The translations under genes were made by a program, and so were the position numbers. The notes below the pieces were generated by a model. That model was not told the origin of the DNA, ran no database searches, and was given only the letters and a program-made list of their open reading frames with translations. A stretch of 64,000 nucleotides of DNA from Acidobacterium sp. S8 (lineage in GTDB: Bacteria; Acidobacteriota; Terriglobia; Terriglobales; Acidobacteriaceae). Positions 1 to 9,181 of the stretch are shown in pieces (the stretch's first letter is position 1; each line of letters starts with the position of its first letter). The stretch is taken from positions 248,001-312,000 of the forward strand of contig NZ_LMUM01000015.1 in NCBI RefSeq assembly GCF_009765985.1. Reading direction: 5' to 3'.

Positions 1-81
1 ATCGTTCTATCGGAATGCGCCATCGCCGGAGCCAGCGTCATCCTCTTCCGTAGAGGACGCTGGAAGCAGCAGAAGATCTAG
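1..81 (+). CDS. Possible C-terminal end of an upstream gene (partial)
   Basis: Frame 1 is open from the window edge to a TAG at 79-81. It encodes about 26 residues: a short hydrophobic stretch (AGASVILF) followed by a basic tail (RRGRWKQQK). This resembles the end of an integral membrane protein. Only the tail is present, so no family can be named, and an open frame this short could be chance. The next gene starts 25 nt downstream on the same strand. Confidence 0.35.
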   Translation: MVLSECAIAGASVILFRRGRWKQQKI

Positions 82-105
82 GGCCACCGCCTTTACACTG
101 GAAAT

Positions 106-801
106 ATGTGGCAGAACACGCAGCAGCAGATCCCCGCTCACAAGATCAAGCTCATCGTTTTCGATCTCGACGGCACGCTCATCGATTCGCGCAGAGACCT
201 GGCAAACTCCATCAACGCCATGCTGACCGAATTCGGCCGCCAGCCGCTGCCCGAAGAGATCATCGCCGAATACATCGGCGATGGCGCAAACATGCTCGTG
301 CGCCGGGCCCTCGGCGATCCAGCCGACGAGCCGCTGATCGACAGTGCCTTGAACTCGTTCCTCAATCACTACCGTATCCACAAGCTCGACTACACCTATG
401 TCTACGAAGGCGTCTTCGAAGCGCTCGAAGCCCTGAAGGCCGGCCGTCAGATGGCCGTGCTCACCAACAAGCCTGTCATTCCCGCGCAGGCCATCTGCGA
501 CGCTCTCAAATTAACCCCGTACTTCTTCCGCATCTACGGCGGCAACAGCTTCCCGACCAAAAAGCCCGATCCCGAAGGACTGACCACTCTCATCCGCGAA
601 GCCGGAGTGCTGCCCGAAGAAACCGTTATGGTCGGTGATTCGGACGTCGACATCCTCACCGCGAGACGCGCAAAAACCTGGGCTCTGGGCTGCCGTTATG
701 GTCTTTCGTCGCATACCGTGGAAACCATACCATCCGATTATTTGGCTGATTTTCCAAAAGACTGGATTTCTGCTCTGGATACTGCGAATATAAATTCATA
801 G
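106..801 (+). CDS. gph: HAD-superfamily phosphoglycolate phosphatase-like hydrolase
   Basis: The 231-residue protein is a soluble HAD-family phosphatase of the Gph/PGP type, which removes phosphate from small phosphorylated metabolites such as 2-phosphoglycolate. All four HAD motifs are visible: motif I VFDLDGTLID with nucleophile D20 and acid/base D22, motif II around T120 (VLTNKP), motif III lysine at 152-153 (TKKPDPEG), and motif IV GDSDVD at 177-182. The helical cap sits between motifs I and II, as in subclass I enzymes. The length is normal for Gph. The ATG at 106 has no strong Shine-Dalgarno sequence but gives the usual short leader before motif I. The family assignment is firm. The exact substrate is inferred, since HAD phosphatases often differ in specificity. 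Confidence 0.85.
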   Translation: MWQNTQQQIPAHKIKLIVFDLDGTLIDSRRDLANSINAMLTEFGRQPLPEEIIAEYIGDGANMLVRRALGDPADEPLIDSALNSFLNHYRIHKLDYTYVYEGVFEALEALKAGRQMAVLTNKPVIPAQAICDALKLTPYFFRIYGGNSFPTKKPDPEGLTTLIREAGVLPEETVMVGDSDVDILTARRAKTWALGCRYGLSSHTVETIPSDYLADFPKDWISALDTANINS

Positions 802-913
802 CAGCTTTTCACCGGCGGAAACGTCTATTTAAAATCCGGTGATGGCGCTTACCCCTGGTTCGACCACTGGCAACTTCTGCAAGTTTTTATTTTCGCCTGA
901 AGGAGACTCAGCC

Positions 914-3562
914 TTGCTGCGCACTGCCTTTCTCTCTGCTCTTCTTGTCTGCCCTGCCGCCTGTGCTTTTGCAGTCGACGCGCCCGCCGCCCCCGCAGCC
1001 AGCTCCTCTGTCGCAACCATAAACGGCACCGTCACCGATACCACCGGAGCCATCATCCCCGGCGCTCAGGTGCAGTTGACCGACGCCACCGGAGCCGTGC
1101 TCTCGACCGCGACCACCGACCCCTCCGGTAGCTTCCGCATTCAGCCTCCGCGTCAGGGCGATTATTCGCTCACAGTAAACCTTCAGGGTTTCCAGACCTC
1201 CTCGCAGCAGATTCACGTCGGAGCCACCGCCGGAACTCCGGTCGCTTTCGCCCTCTCGATTGCAGAAGCCGTCACGCAGGTAGAAGTCAACGCTAGCTCC
1301 AACGTCGACTTGACCGCCTCTGACGCAAATGGCGATACCGCCGTCATGAGTTCCGACGATCTCAAAGCCATGCCGGTCTTCGACAACGACTACGTGACCG
1401 CCATGAGCAGCTTCCTCGACTCCGGTGAAGGATCGACCGCTGGCACTGGCCTCATGGTCGATGGCGTCGAAGCCAACCGCGCCATGATTTCGCCCTCCGC
1501 CGTGCAGGAAGTCCACATCAATCAGGACCCTTATTCCGCGCAGTATTACCGCCCCGGCCGCGGTCAGCTTGAGATCATCACCAAGCAGGCAGCCGATTCC
1601 TATCACGGCCAGCTCAACTTCCTCTTCCGCGACGCATCCCTGAACGCGCAAAATGCCTTCGCGCCCAGCAAGCCACCCGAGCAGCGCCGCATCTATGAAG
1701 GCAATGTCACCGGCCCGCTCTGGCACGCAAAGAATTCAGCATTCCTCTTCTCCTTCAACCGTGCAGAAGAAGATCTGAGCGCCACCGTCAACGCAACCGT
1801 CGCGCCCACGCAGGACAACCCCGACGGCATCTTCAACGAAAACGTCCCCGCGCCCACCCGCGATACGGAATTCTCTCTGCGCGTCGGCCACCAGTTCAGC
1901 GATGAGAATTCGGCATCGGTCATGTACGCCTTTCAGGACGCCACCAACCGTAATCAGGGTGTCGGCAACCAGACGCTCCCCGAAGCCGGATACAACACTG
2001 AAACCCGTGAAGATGACGTCATCTTGCACGACGACTACATCGTCTCGCCCTCCATCCTGAATCAGGCTTCCATCGTGCTCGAGCGCAGCTACGATCCCAC
2101 TTCGAATGTCGTTGATCAACCCCGAGTCACCGTGCAGGGCAATTTCACTGGCGGAAGCGCTCAGAACGCGCAGGATCGCACCGAATACAACCTCCGCGCC
2201 AACGAAATGGTCTCGTGGACCAAGGGTCCGCACAATCTCAAGTTCGGCATCAACCTGCCGCACATGAGCCGCCGCGTGCTTGAAGACCACACGAACAACG
2301 CTGGCAGCTACACCTACGGCCCAACCTATGCAGCCGACGGCACCCTGCTCGCCACCGCCATCCAGAACTATCAGGCAGGCATTCCCTCCGGATTCTCAAT
2401 CCAGCAGGGTCAGACGCGCTTCGTCTATCACCAGCAGGAAGTCGGTGGCTTCATTCAGGATCAGATCAAGCTTTCGCCCATCTTCTCGCTGACTCCCGGC
2501 CTCCGCTACGACTGGCAAAATTTTCCCGGCAACGATACGAACAATTTCTCTCCGCGCCTCTCCTTCGCCCTCGTGCTCGATAAGGAACACGAGATGGTCG
2601 TGCGTGGCGGCGGCGGCATCTACTACGACCGCACCGGTTCAGGCCCCATCTCCGACCTCGCGCGTTACGAATACGCCAACCTGCGCCTGCTGCAGCTTTC
2701 CTCGAACCAACAGCCGCTCTGCAACCCCATTGAAGATTGCGCCGACCTCAACACGCTGCCGCCTTCGCTCGTCGAGCGCGCTCCAAACTTAAAAACGCCC
2801 TACCAGATCAACTACGGAATCTCCATCGATCGCAAAGTTGGCGAAAAGGGCACGCTCTCCATCGGCGGACGCATAAATCGCGGCGTTAATCTCTATCGCT
2901 CCGTCGATATCAACGCGCCCACAGCCCCTGATTACTCTGTACGGCCCGATGCCGACGTCGCGCAGCTCCGTCAGATCCAATCCGAAGGCAATCAGAATGG
3001 CAGCGCACTCGACGTCAACTACCGAGGCCGCCTCAACAAGCGCTTCACCGGCTTCGCCTGGTATACCTGGAGCCATTACGGCAACAACACCAGCGGCATC
3101 TACTGGTTCCCCCAGAACCAGTACGCACCCAATGCCGAGTGGGGTCCGGCTGACTGGGATCAGCGGCAGCACTTCGGCCTCTACGGCATGATCAACCCCG
3201 ATCACCTTCTGAACCTGGGAATCGGCGTCTTCACCAACACCGGCAAGCCCTGGACCGTCACCACCGGCGAAGATTCCTACGGCACCAACCTCTTCAACGC
3301 CCGCCCGGACGACGTACCCCGCAACTCCGAAATCGGCCCCGATTACACCGACCTCGACCTCCGCTGGGGATACGACTTCAAGCTTCACCCCAAAGAAGTA
3401 GACAAGAGCCCGACCCTCGGTGTCTCCGCCTCCGCCTTCAACGTCCTGAATCACGAAAACGGCTCATTCGTCGATACAGTAGAAGGAAGCGAAGACTTCG
3501 GCCAGGTCACCAGCGCCTATCCAGCACGCCGCATGCAACTCGCCATGCGCTTTAACTTCTAA
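914..3562 (+). CDS. Oar-like TonB-dependent outer-membrane receptor with carboxypeptidase-regulatory domain
   Basis: This large outer-membrane protein (882 aa from the preferred start) has a signal peptide (LLRTAFLSALLVCPAACAFA). A carboxypeptidase-regulatory-like beta-sandwich follows (roughly residues 28-110: INGTVTDTTGAIIPGAQV). After it come a plug-like region and a long beta-barrel ending in the aromatic C-terminus RMQLAMRFNF, typical of outer-membrane barrels. The architecture matches the Oar/TonB receptor family that is strongly expanded in Acidobacteriota and is thought to take up oligosaccharides or other large substrates. The frame is open from an ATG at 839. I prefer TTG 914 because AAGGAG at 900-905 lies 8 nt upstream and the signal peptide then begins at residue 1. 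The substrate is unknown. No TonB or ExbBD genes are adjacent, although a TonB-like protein is encoded at 36893-37609. Confidence 0.88.
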   Translation: MLRTAFLSALLVCPAACAFAVDAPAAPAASSSVATINGTVTDTTGAIIPGAQVQLTDATGAVLSTATTDPSGSFRIQPPRQGDYSLTVNLQGFQTSSQQIHVGATAGTPVAFALSIAEAVTQVEVNASSNVDLTASDANGDTAVMSSDDLKAMPVFDNDYVTAMSSFLDSGEGSTAGTGLMVDGVEANRAMISPSAVQEVHINQDPYSAQYYRPGRGQLEIITKQAADSYHGQLNFLFRDASLNAQNAFAPSKPPEQRRIYEGNVTGPLWHAKNSAFLFSFNRAEEDLSATVNATVAPTQDNPDGIFNENVPAPTRDTEFSLRVGHQFSDENSASVMYAFQDATNRNQGVGNQTLPEAGYNTETREDDVILHDDYIVSPSILNQASIVLERSYDPTSNVVDQPRVTVQGNFTGGSAQNAQDRTEYNLRANEMVSWTKGPHNLKFGINLPHMSRRVLEDHTNNAGSYTYGPTYAADGTLLATAIQNYQAGIPSGFSIQQGQTRFVYHQQEVGGFIQDQIKLSPIFSLTPGLRYDWQNFPGNDTNNFSPRLSFALVLDKEHEMVVRGGGGIYYDRTGSGPISDLARYEYANLRLLQLSSNQQPLCNPIEDCADLNTLPPSLVERAPNLKTPYQINYGISIDRKVGEKGTLSIGGRINRGVNLYRSVDINAPTAPDYSVRPDADVAQLRQIQSEGNQNGSALDVNYRGRLNKRFTGFAWYTWSHYGNNTSGIYWFPQNQYAPNAEWGPADWDQRQHFGLYGMINPDHLLNLGIGVFTNTGKPWTVTTGEDSYGTNLFNARPDDVPRNSEIGPDYTDLDLRWGYDFKLHPKEVDKSPTLGVSASAFNVLNHENGSFVDTVEGSEDFGQVTSAYPARRMQLAMRFNF

Positions 3563-3626
3563 TCTGTTTTTTTGGATGGGAGTGTCGGATTTTCAGGATG
3601 GCGAGCATCGACAGGCCCACTCAAGC

Positions 3627-3710
3627 GCCGTCATCCCGAGCAAAGTCGAAGAACCTGTCCTGAGCCGGCCGAAGGAACCCGCACAAACAAAGTTCGTGCG
3701 AAGTCGGTGC
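3627..3710 (+). repeat. REP-like intergenic repeat, family A (copy 1)
   Basis: GCCGTCATCCCGAGCAAAG begins a unit that continues through GTCGAAGAAC and then CCGCACAAACAAAGTTCGTG. The same two-part structure recurs at 3790-3842. The core (CGTCATTCTGAG...GAAGAATC) recurs at 3937, 6771, 45377, 54674, 59485 and 61002. Confidence 0.7.
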
Positions 3711-3789
3711 CCACATCTCATAGATATGGGATCACATGCGTCACAGCTGTTGATACTCAATCATCGCCCTATCGTTCTGATCCTTAAGT

Positions 3790-3863
3790 GCCGTCATCCT
3801 GAGCGAAGTCGAAGGACCCGCACGAACAAAGTTCGTGCGAAGGCCTTGCTTGGGCAAGGCCCT
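3790..3863 (+). repeat. REP-like repeat, family A (copy 2) with hairpin
   Basis: This is a second copy of the core repeat (GCCGTCATCCTGAGCGAAG), followed by the CGAACAAAGTTCG palindrome and then a perfect GGCCTTGC/GCAAGGCC hairpin. It is 163 bp downstream of copy 1 in the same orientation. Confidence 0.7.
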
Positions 3864-3936
3864 TAAAAACCGCGTAGAGCAAGTAGCCTATATCTAGCGG
3901 AATGTGGCATTACATACATCGAAACTGTTATCACTT

Positions 3937-3968
3937 CGTCATTCTGAGCCGCAGGCGAAGAATCTCCA
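3937..3968 (+). repeat. REP-like repeat, family A (copy 3)
   Basis: This unit reads CGTCATTCTGAGCCGCAGG then CGAAGAATCTCC. It has the same core as the copies at 54674 and 59485. Confidence 0.65.
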
Positions 3969-4009
3969 ACCCACCCCGCACCTCGAAACACTCTCCAGGC
4001 TAAGAAAAA

Positions 4010-4073
4010 GGGTGGAAGCACCAGGCTCAGCCCGGTGAATGAGTCAAACCAAACAAGGGGGCTTTAGCCCCGG
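4010..4073 (-). repeat. Two-hairpin repeat, family B (diverged inverted copy)
   Basis: Read on the minus strand this has the order GGGGCTAAAGCCCC, a spacer, CATTCACCGGGCTGAG, then GGTGCTTCCACCC. That matches the tandem copies at 34398-34656 (GGGCTGAAGC, TTATTCACCGGGCTAAAGC, GGTGCTTCTACCC). It is therefore a dispersed element present at two loci in this window. Confidence 0.6.
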
Positions 4074-4203
4074 GCCACCAGGAAAACTTTGTCAAGCCCC
4101 CAAAATACAAAATTCCTCGCAAATTACTGATTTAAAACGAAATATTCTTCGAAAAACTTGGCAGAGTATTTCCCCTGAAAAAGCTACAATAGAAATAGAG
4201 CAA

Positions 4204-4236
4204 AGGGCCCGCCTTCATCGGCGGGCTTTCTCTTTA
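4204..4236 (+). terminator. Strong hairpin terminator upstream of uvrB
   Basis: A perfect 7-bp stem GCCCGCC/GGCGGGC (4207-4213 with 4220-4226) has a TTCATC loop and is followed by TTTCTCTTT. No gene precedes it within 600 bp on the plus strand. A TACAAT box lies just upstream at 4185-4190. The structure could also work in the other direction. Confidence 0.6.
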
Positions 4237-4389
4237 TGAATCAAACACTTGTAAACAATTAGAATAAAATCAGACACTTACAGTCAATTGAAAGACTCAA
4301 CCTTTATTTTGATGAAGATAGAGGAGGGCCCCCCACCCCCCAACGAACAATCCGCAGAGCTTCCATTACCATGAGAAGTTGAGGGCTCA

Positions 4390-6378
4390 ATGGATTTTCA
4401 GCTGGTAAGCGACTACAAGCCGCGAGGCGATCAGGGACGGGCGATAGAAGAGCTCATTTCCGGCATCAATGCCGGAGAAAAGCACCAAGTGCTGCTCGGT
4501 GTTACCGGATCAGGCAAGACCTTCACGATGGCGAAGATCATCGAGGAACTGAACCGCCCGGCGCTGATTCTGGCGCACAATAAGACGCTTGCGGCGCAGC
4601 TTTATCACGAATTTAAGCAGTTTTTCCCCTCGAATGCGGTCGAATATTTCGTCTCTTATTACGACTATTACCAGCCCGAAGCCTACATTCCGGCTGGCGA
4701 CCTATATATAGAGAAGGAAGCGACCATCAACGAAGAGCTGGATAAGCTGCGGCTTTCTGCCACGCGGTCCCTCTTCGAGCGGCGTGACGCCATCATCGTC
4801 TCCTCCGTCTCCTGCATCTACGGCCTCGGCGATCCGGATGCCTACTACGGCATGCTGCTGCTGCTCGAAAAAGGCCAGCGCGTGCGGCGTGAGGACATCA
4901 CCCGCAAGCTGGTGGAAATTCTCTACGAGCGCAATGACGCAGACTTCCGCCGCGGAACTTTCCGGGTGCGCGGTGACGTGATCGAGGTCTTCCCTACTTA
5001 TGACGAAAACGCCTACCGCATCGAGCTCTTCGGCGACGAAGTCGAGTCGCTCGCGCAGATCGATCCGCTCTTCGGCACAGTAAAGCAGAAATTCGCCCGC
5101 CTGCCCATCTACCCGAAGAGCCACTACGTAGTGAAGCCGGAGAAGAAAAACGGCGCCATCGCCTCCATCCTCGAAGAACTGGAGTGGTGGGAAAAAGATC
5201 TGGAATCGCAGGGAAGACTGGTCGAGTCGCAGCGTATCCACCAGCGGACGCGATTCGATCTGGAGATGATCAAGTCCGTCGGATACTGCCATGGCATCGA
5301 GAACTACTCTCGACACTTCTCCGGACGCCTGCCCGGCGAGCCTCCGCCGACGCTGCTCGATTACTTCCCGCGCGATTTCCTGCTCTTTATCGATGAATCG
5401 CACGCAACCGTGCCGCAGTTGCACGGCATGTGGCACGGCGACCGCTCACGCAAGCAGAATCTTGTGGACTATGGCTTCCGCTTGCCTTCGGCAACGGACA
5501 ATCGTCCGCTGAGATTTGAAGAATTTGAAGTTCGCACCAACCAGCTGGTATATGTCTCCGCGACGCCGGGACCATATGAGCTGACTAAATCTGCCGGAGT
5601 CGTAGTCGAACAGATCATTCGACCTACGGGATTAATCGATCCTGAAGTCGAGATTCGTCCGGTACGCGGACAGATCGACGATCTGCTGGCCGAGATTCGT
5701 GATCGCGCCGCAAAGAATGAACGCGTACTGGTAACGACACTGACCAAGCGTATGGCGGAAGATCTTGCCGGGTACTACACCGAAGTCGGCGTCCGCTGTC
5801 GCTACATGCACTCGGAGATCGAGACACTGGAGCGCGTGCGGCTGCTGCGCGATCTGCGCAAAGGCGAGTATGACGTGCTCATCGGCATTAACCTGCTGCG
5901 CGAAGGCCTCGATCTACCGGAGGTTTCACTGGTAGCGATTCTCGACGCGGACAAGGAAGGCTTCCTGCGCTCCGCCGGATCGCTGATTCAGACGATGGGG
6001 CGAGCTGCGCGGCACGTCAGCGGCCGTGCGATTCTGTATGCCGACCGCATTACCGACTCGATGAAGCAGGCGATGGATGAGACTTCACGACGGCGCGAAG
6101 TACAGCGCGCATATAACGAAGAGCACGGCATCACGCCGACTTCAGTCATTCGCCCGACCGACATGTCGCTGGCGCAGATTCTGAAGGCCGACTACGCCGA
6201 CCTGACCGAACAAGCCGATGACATGCCGGAGTTCAAATCGCAGACGGAACTTGACATTTATATAGGCAAGCTGGAAACCGAGATGCGCGAGGCCGCCAAG
6301 CAATTCGAATTTGAAAAGGCAGCCAAACTGCGCGATACCGTGAAGGAATTGCGCACGAAGGAGTTTATCTTTGGCTAA
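4390..6378 (+). CDS. uvrB: Excinuclease ABC subunit B
   Basis: UvrB (662 aa) is the damage-verifying helicase-like subunit of nucleotide excision repair. It is loaded by UvrA and recruits UvrC. Walker A is GVTGSGKT (37-44). The DNA-clamping beta-hairpin is around [10 protein letters not shown] (90-99). The DESH Walker B motif is at 335-338. The helicase motif VI region contains QTMGRAARH. The C-terminal UVR domain (about 625-655, [21 protein letters not shown] region) contacts UvrC. The length is normal. ATG 4390 gives the canonical N-terminus ([13 protein letters not shown]). The gene stands alone, with uvrA and uvrC elsewhere in the window. No clear damage-inducible operator is visible upstream. 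Confidence 0.97.
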   Translation: MDFQLVSDYKPRGDQGRAIEELISGINAGEKHQVLLGVTGSGKTFTMAKIIEELNRPALILAHNKTLAAQLYHEFKQFFPSNAVEYFVSYYDYYQPEAYIPAGDLYIEKEATINEELDKLRLSATRSLFERRDAIIVSSVSCIYGLGDPDAYYGMLLLLEKGQRVRREDITRKLVEILYERNDADFRRGTFRVRGDVIEVFPTYDENAYRIELFGDEVESLAQIDPLFGTVKQKFARLPIYPKSHYVVKPEKKNGAIASILEELEWWEKDLESQGRLVESQRIHQRTRFDLEMIKSVGYCHGIENYSRHFSGRLPGEPPPTLLDYFPRDFLLFIDESHATVPQLHGMWHGDRSRKQNLVDYGFRLPSATDNRPLRFEEFEVRTNQLVYVSATPGPYELTKSAGVVVEQIIRPTGLIDPEVEIRPVRGQIDDLLAEIRDRAAKNERVLVTTLTKRMAEDLAGYYTEVGVRCRYMHSEIETLERVRLLRDLRKGEYDVLIGINLLREGLDLPEVSLVAILDADKEGFLRSAGSLIQTMGRAARHVSGRAILYADRITDSMKQAMDETSRRREVQRAYNEEHGITPTSVIRPTDMSLAQILKADYADLTEQADDMPEFKSQTELDIYIGKLETEMREAAKQFEFEKAAKLRDTVKELRTKEFIFG

Positions 6379-6455
6379 ACGCTGCGGCTAAACCACAGCG
6401 ATGTGAACTGGCCGGAAGCCTCCATAAAAATAGCGAACCATTATAGTAAGAAACC

Positions 6456-6749
6456 ATGAACACTGATTCTTCGCGTAATTCGCAGCAGAACGTATCCAGA
6501 AACAGGTTCGAGTTCGAGGAAGGTGGACAGACTGCGTATCTCGAATTCGAAGTTGACGGGCATGGATGGATGACCCTATGGCATACCGAAGTACCGTCGC
6601 AGCTGCGCGGTCGCGGGATTGCAGGAATGCTGGCGCAGACAGCGTTCGAATATGCACGGGAAAATAAGCTGAAGGTCGACGTGATTTGTCCGGTGGCGCT
6701 TGACTATGTACAGAAGCACCCGGAGTTCAAGGATTTGATCGGAAAGTAA
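6456..6749 (+). CDS. Small GNAT-family N-acetyltransferase (COG2388/YjdJ type)
   Basis: This 97-residue protein matches the compact single-domain GNAT proteins of the COG2388 family. The acetyl-CoA pyrophosphate-binding loop is RGRGIAG, and it is preceded by the strand WMTLWHTEVP. The short C-terminal block (CPVALDYVQKHPEFKDLI) is characteristic of the group. Such proteins are cytosolic and their substrates are generally unknown. ATG 6456 is the only sensible start. The gene stands alone 78 bp downstream of uvrB and converges on the FG-GAP gene. Confidence 0.8.
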   Translation: MNTDSSRNSQQNVSRNRFEFEEGGQTAYLEFEVDGHGWMTLWHTEVPSQLRGRGIAGMLAQTAFEYARENKLKVDVICPVALDYVQKHPEFKDLIGK

Positions 6750-6770
6750 AACACGAGTCCCCAAAACGGT

Positions 6771-6921
6771 GTCATTCTGAGCGCATCCGCGCGAAGAATC
6801 AAGGAGGTACAGGTAGCGTCAAGCAATTACCAGCTTCCCGGTAAAACCTTCGCCTAGAAACCTTGCGCTTGATTGCATTCCGCATCACTTTGGATTCTTC
6901 GTCTCCGCTCAGAATGAAAAC
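6771..6921. repeat. Inverted pair of family A repeats between convergent genes
   Basis: GTCATTCTGAGCGCATCC...GCGAAGAATC (6771-6800) faces its reverse complement GATTCTTCGTC...GCTCAGAATGA (6892-6921). This sets up a long stem-loop exactly between the ends of the GNAT gene and the minus-strand FG-GAP gene. The arrangement suggests a two-way terminator or mRNA 3'-end stabiliser. Confidence 0.6.
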
Positions 6922-6933
6922 ACTATTGCTACC

Positions 6934-8226
6934 CTACCGTGGCTGCGGACCGTTTTCCTGCGGTACATCCTGACCTTCGTTGGGAAATGGCCAATCTTTG
7001 TTGATCAGAATTTCGCGCTCGCGCTGCTCCTTGGGCACTTTATTCACCTTGAGATTCTCAAGGAAATGCACTCCCGATTTTCCAGCGACTGCAATGTCGA
7101 CATCTCCATCCTTGTCGAGATCTTCGGCGATGAACTGAGTGCCCGCGCCTGCAGTTCCGTTGACGGAAATGGCGTAACGCGTAAACTGACCAGTCTTGCG
7201 GTCGATCTTGTAGTAATAGATAACGAGCGGGTCGTAAGATCCGGGATCGTTGCCGTTGTGTCCGCGATAGCGCTTTCCTGCGATCAGCTCCGGTTCGCCG
7301 TCGCCGTCGATGTCGGCAAGCCTGAGGGCATGTACCTGTGAGAAGGATTCGTCAATGGTGTGCTGCACCCATTTGCGATCGGCGCCGCTTCCCTGCTGCT
7401 CCATCCAATAGAGGCCGTAGCTATGGCCGCGACCATAGATGATGTCCATCTTGCCGTCGTTGTTGACGTCATAACCGATGATGGGGAAGCCGGTTTCGCC
7501 GAGGTTCCAGTCCGGGTGCCATTTCCACTGGTCGTGATCGGCGTCCACATTTTCAAGCCAGCCTGTAGGCGTGAGGATGTCAGCTTTACCGTCGCCATTC
7601 ACGTCGGCAACGCCCGTGCCATGACCATCCTGCTCTTTGCCCATCACATGATGGACCTTCGGTTGAGCACCGGAAAAGTCCACCCAAATGATTCCGGAGT
7701 GGTTGTAATGAGCGAGTACGATATCGGGCTTGCCATCACCGTTGATGTCGGCCATCCATGTGCCTTCTGTATCGAAGCTGTCGGTAATGAAATGGCGCTC
7801 CCACATCACGCCAGGCTTCTTCGGATTCTCATACCACCACAGCCCGTTACTGATCCAGCCGGCTGTCACTACATCGGGCGCGCCATCATGATTCACGTCG
7901 ACCGTCCACTCGCCGCAATCGGAGACGAACTCATCGTGGGTACCGACGGTGCGGTACTGGTGCCGTTTCCACTCGCCGCCGTTCGGGCCCGGATTTTCGT
8001 ACCAGTAGGCTCCGCTGAGGATGTCGGGGTAGCCGTCGCCGTTCATATCGAGCGTGGTGATGCCTTCGGCATGGTCGGTGCCAAGGCGGTGCGAGAAAAA
8101 CGTGGCCTGAGGCACTCCGAAGGGACCATTGCCGGGCTCTGTCTTACGGTCGCCCTGTGCAAAAGCAGTTACGCTGAGCATAGTAAAACTTGAGAAAGCA
8201 ACGAAGCAGATAAAGTTTTTCGTCAT
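6934..8226 (-). CDS. Exported FG-GAP/VCBS repeat protein
   Basis: This 430-residue exported protein has a signal peptide (TKNFICFVAFSSFTMLSVTAFAQ). It then carries about seven FG-GAP/VCBS blades, each with a calcium-binding loop of the type D-x-N/D-G-D-G-x-x-D. Examples are DMNGDGYPDILSG, DINGDGKPDIVLA, DVNGDGKADIL, DVNNDGKMDIIYG, DIDGDGEPELIAG and DLDKDGDVDIAVA. These blades fold as a beta-propeller and usually bind carbohydrate or protein ligands outside the cell. The gene sits 13 bp downstream of the broken DUF1080 gene on the same strand, suggesting a former two-gene operon for extracellular or periplasmic glycan handling. No catalytic residues can be assigned. Confidence 0.8.
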   Translation of the reverse strand: MTKNFICFVAFSSFTMLSVTAFAQGDRKTEPGNGPFGVPQATFFSHRLGTDHAEGITTLDMNGDGYPDILSGAYWYENPGPNGGEWKRHQYRTVGTHDEFVSDCGEWTVDVNHDGAPDVVTAGWISNGLWWYENPKKPGVMWERHFITDSFDTEGTWMADINGDGKPDIVLAHYNHSGIIWVDFSGAQPKVHHVMGKEQDGHGTGVADVNGDGKADILTPTGWLENVDADHDQWKWHPDWNLGETGFPIIGYDVNNDGKMDIIYGRGHSYGLYWMEQQGSGADRKWVQHTIDESFSQVHALRLADIDGDGEPELIAGKRYRGHNGNDPGSYDPLVIYYYKIDRKTGQFTRYAISVNGTAGAGTQFIAEDLDKDGDVDIAVAGKSGVHFLENLKVNKVPKEQREREILINKDWPFPNEGQDVPQENGPQPR

Positions 8227-8239
8227 ATGTTTCCAGGAG

Positions 8240-9000
8240 TTACTTCAGTAGATAGAGCTTCATATTCCGGAAGAATACTTCTGCGCCTTCCGATTGAAAG
8301 AGAATTTTGCCGCTGGAAGGAAATGCGTCCGTGCCTTCATTCACCAGCTTGCCATTTACGTATTGCTTTACGTGACCGTTCTGATTGACAAGCTCTACGA
8401 CGTTCCATTCGCGATGTGGTTTTTCAGCTTCATTCACGGGATCGCGATAGCCGATGATGTTCTTCTACGGGCCTTTATTGAAGCGATCGATCTTGAGCGC
8501 GCTGCCCGGAGGGCCAGTGACACGCTTGCCATCTTTTCCGGTAAGCGCCGCACCATCGGTCATCCAGAAATCGCCGGTACAGCCTTCGTTGATCTGGAAT
8601 TCAACCGAGCGCGGCCATACTTTCTGATCACCCTGAATGTTGTAGAGGATGCCGCTGTCGCGGGCCTGCCCTTCACGCGGTGCGAATGTTCCCTCACCCC
8701 ATTTGAACTCGGCTCTCAGATAGTAATTCTGGTATTCCGTTTTTGTGATGATGTAGCCCATCTCCTTGCCGGAGACGTGAACGACGCGTGCTCCACTCGA
8801 AAGACATGGTCGGGATCGCTGTTCAGTCCTTTGCTCTTGATCAAGGTATCGAAGCCGTTCAGATCGTGACCATCAAAGAGCACGACAGCGGGACCGTGGG
8901 CAGGAATGTCTTTGGTTGCGGAAAAGCCAACAGCTGCAGAAAGAAAAGATGCAAGGGCGAGAAATAAACCAAATTTTCGTCTTCGATTTTGGCAGATCAA
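8240..9000 (-). pseudogene. DUF1080 (3-keto-disaccharide hydrolase-like) gene, disrupted
   Basis: Three collinear fragments together make one DUF1080 protein. The N-terminal part has a signal-peptide-like segment (FGLFLALASFLSAAVGFSA) and VVLFDGHDLNGFDTLI. The middle part contains YYLRAEFKWGEG and EFQINEGCTGDFWM. The C-terminal part contains HREWNVVELVNQNGH and AEVFFRNMKLYLL. The first break is a one-base deletion near 8785-8788, where the frame should run VEH-G-VVHVSGKEMGY. The second is an in-frame TAG at 8465-8467 between NKGP and KNIIGYRDPVNE. The likely start is TTG 9000, with AAAGGA 8 nt upstream. DUF1080 proteins are secreted glycan-acting enzymes. Two independent lesions argue for a real pseudogene rather than a single sequencing error. 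Confidence 0.8.
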
Positions 9001-9181
9001 AATCAATTTCCTTTCACGAAATCCGCGCAAGCAGCCGAGTGTACCAGTCAGAAAGATTTCATCCAACCCATGTTGGGTAAATAACATAAGTCCAGCCGTC
9101 GTTTGCCGCGGGCGAAACGGGGTGCGACAATAAAATGTTCACCGGACGTTTCATAGTGGATCGGTTCTGCTAAACACATCT

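Larger units (their letters stand above)
3563..4389. other. Gene-free repeat-rich intergenic region
   Basis: There is no credible gene between the Oar-like receptor and uvrB (827 bp). The region holds three copies of a CGTCATyCTGAG-type repeat, a short GGCCTTGC/GCAAGGCC hairpin at about 3842-3863, one inverted copy of a two-hairpin repeat (4010-4073), and a strong hairpin terminator (4204-4236). Short open frames here (for example 3572-3866 and 4039-4239) are made of repeat sequence and lack plausible start sites. Confidence 0.7.

Noticed and set aside
3572-3866. Short plus-strand open frames in the intergenic region after the Oar-like receptor
   Set aside because: They consist of family A repeat sequence, in two overlapping frames, without ribosome-binding sites or protein-like composition.
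4039-4239. 66-codon open frame before uvrB
   Set aside because: It spans the family B repeat and the terminator hairpin and has no recognisable protein features.
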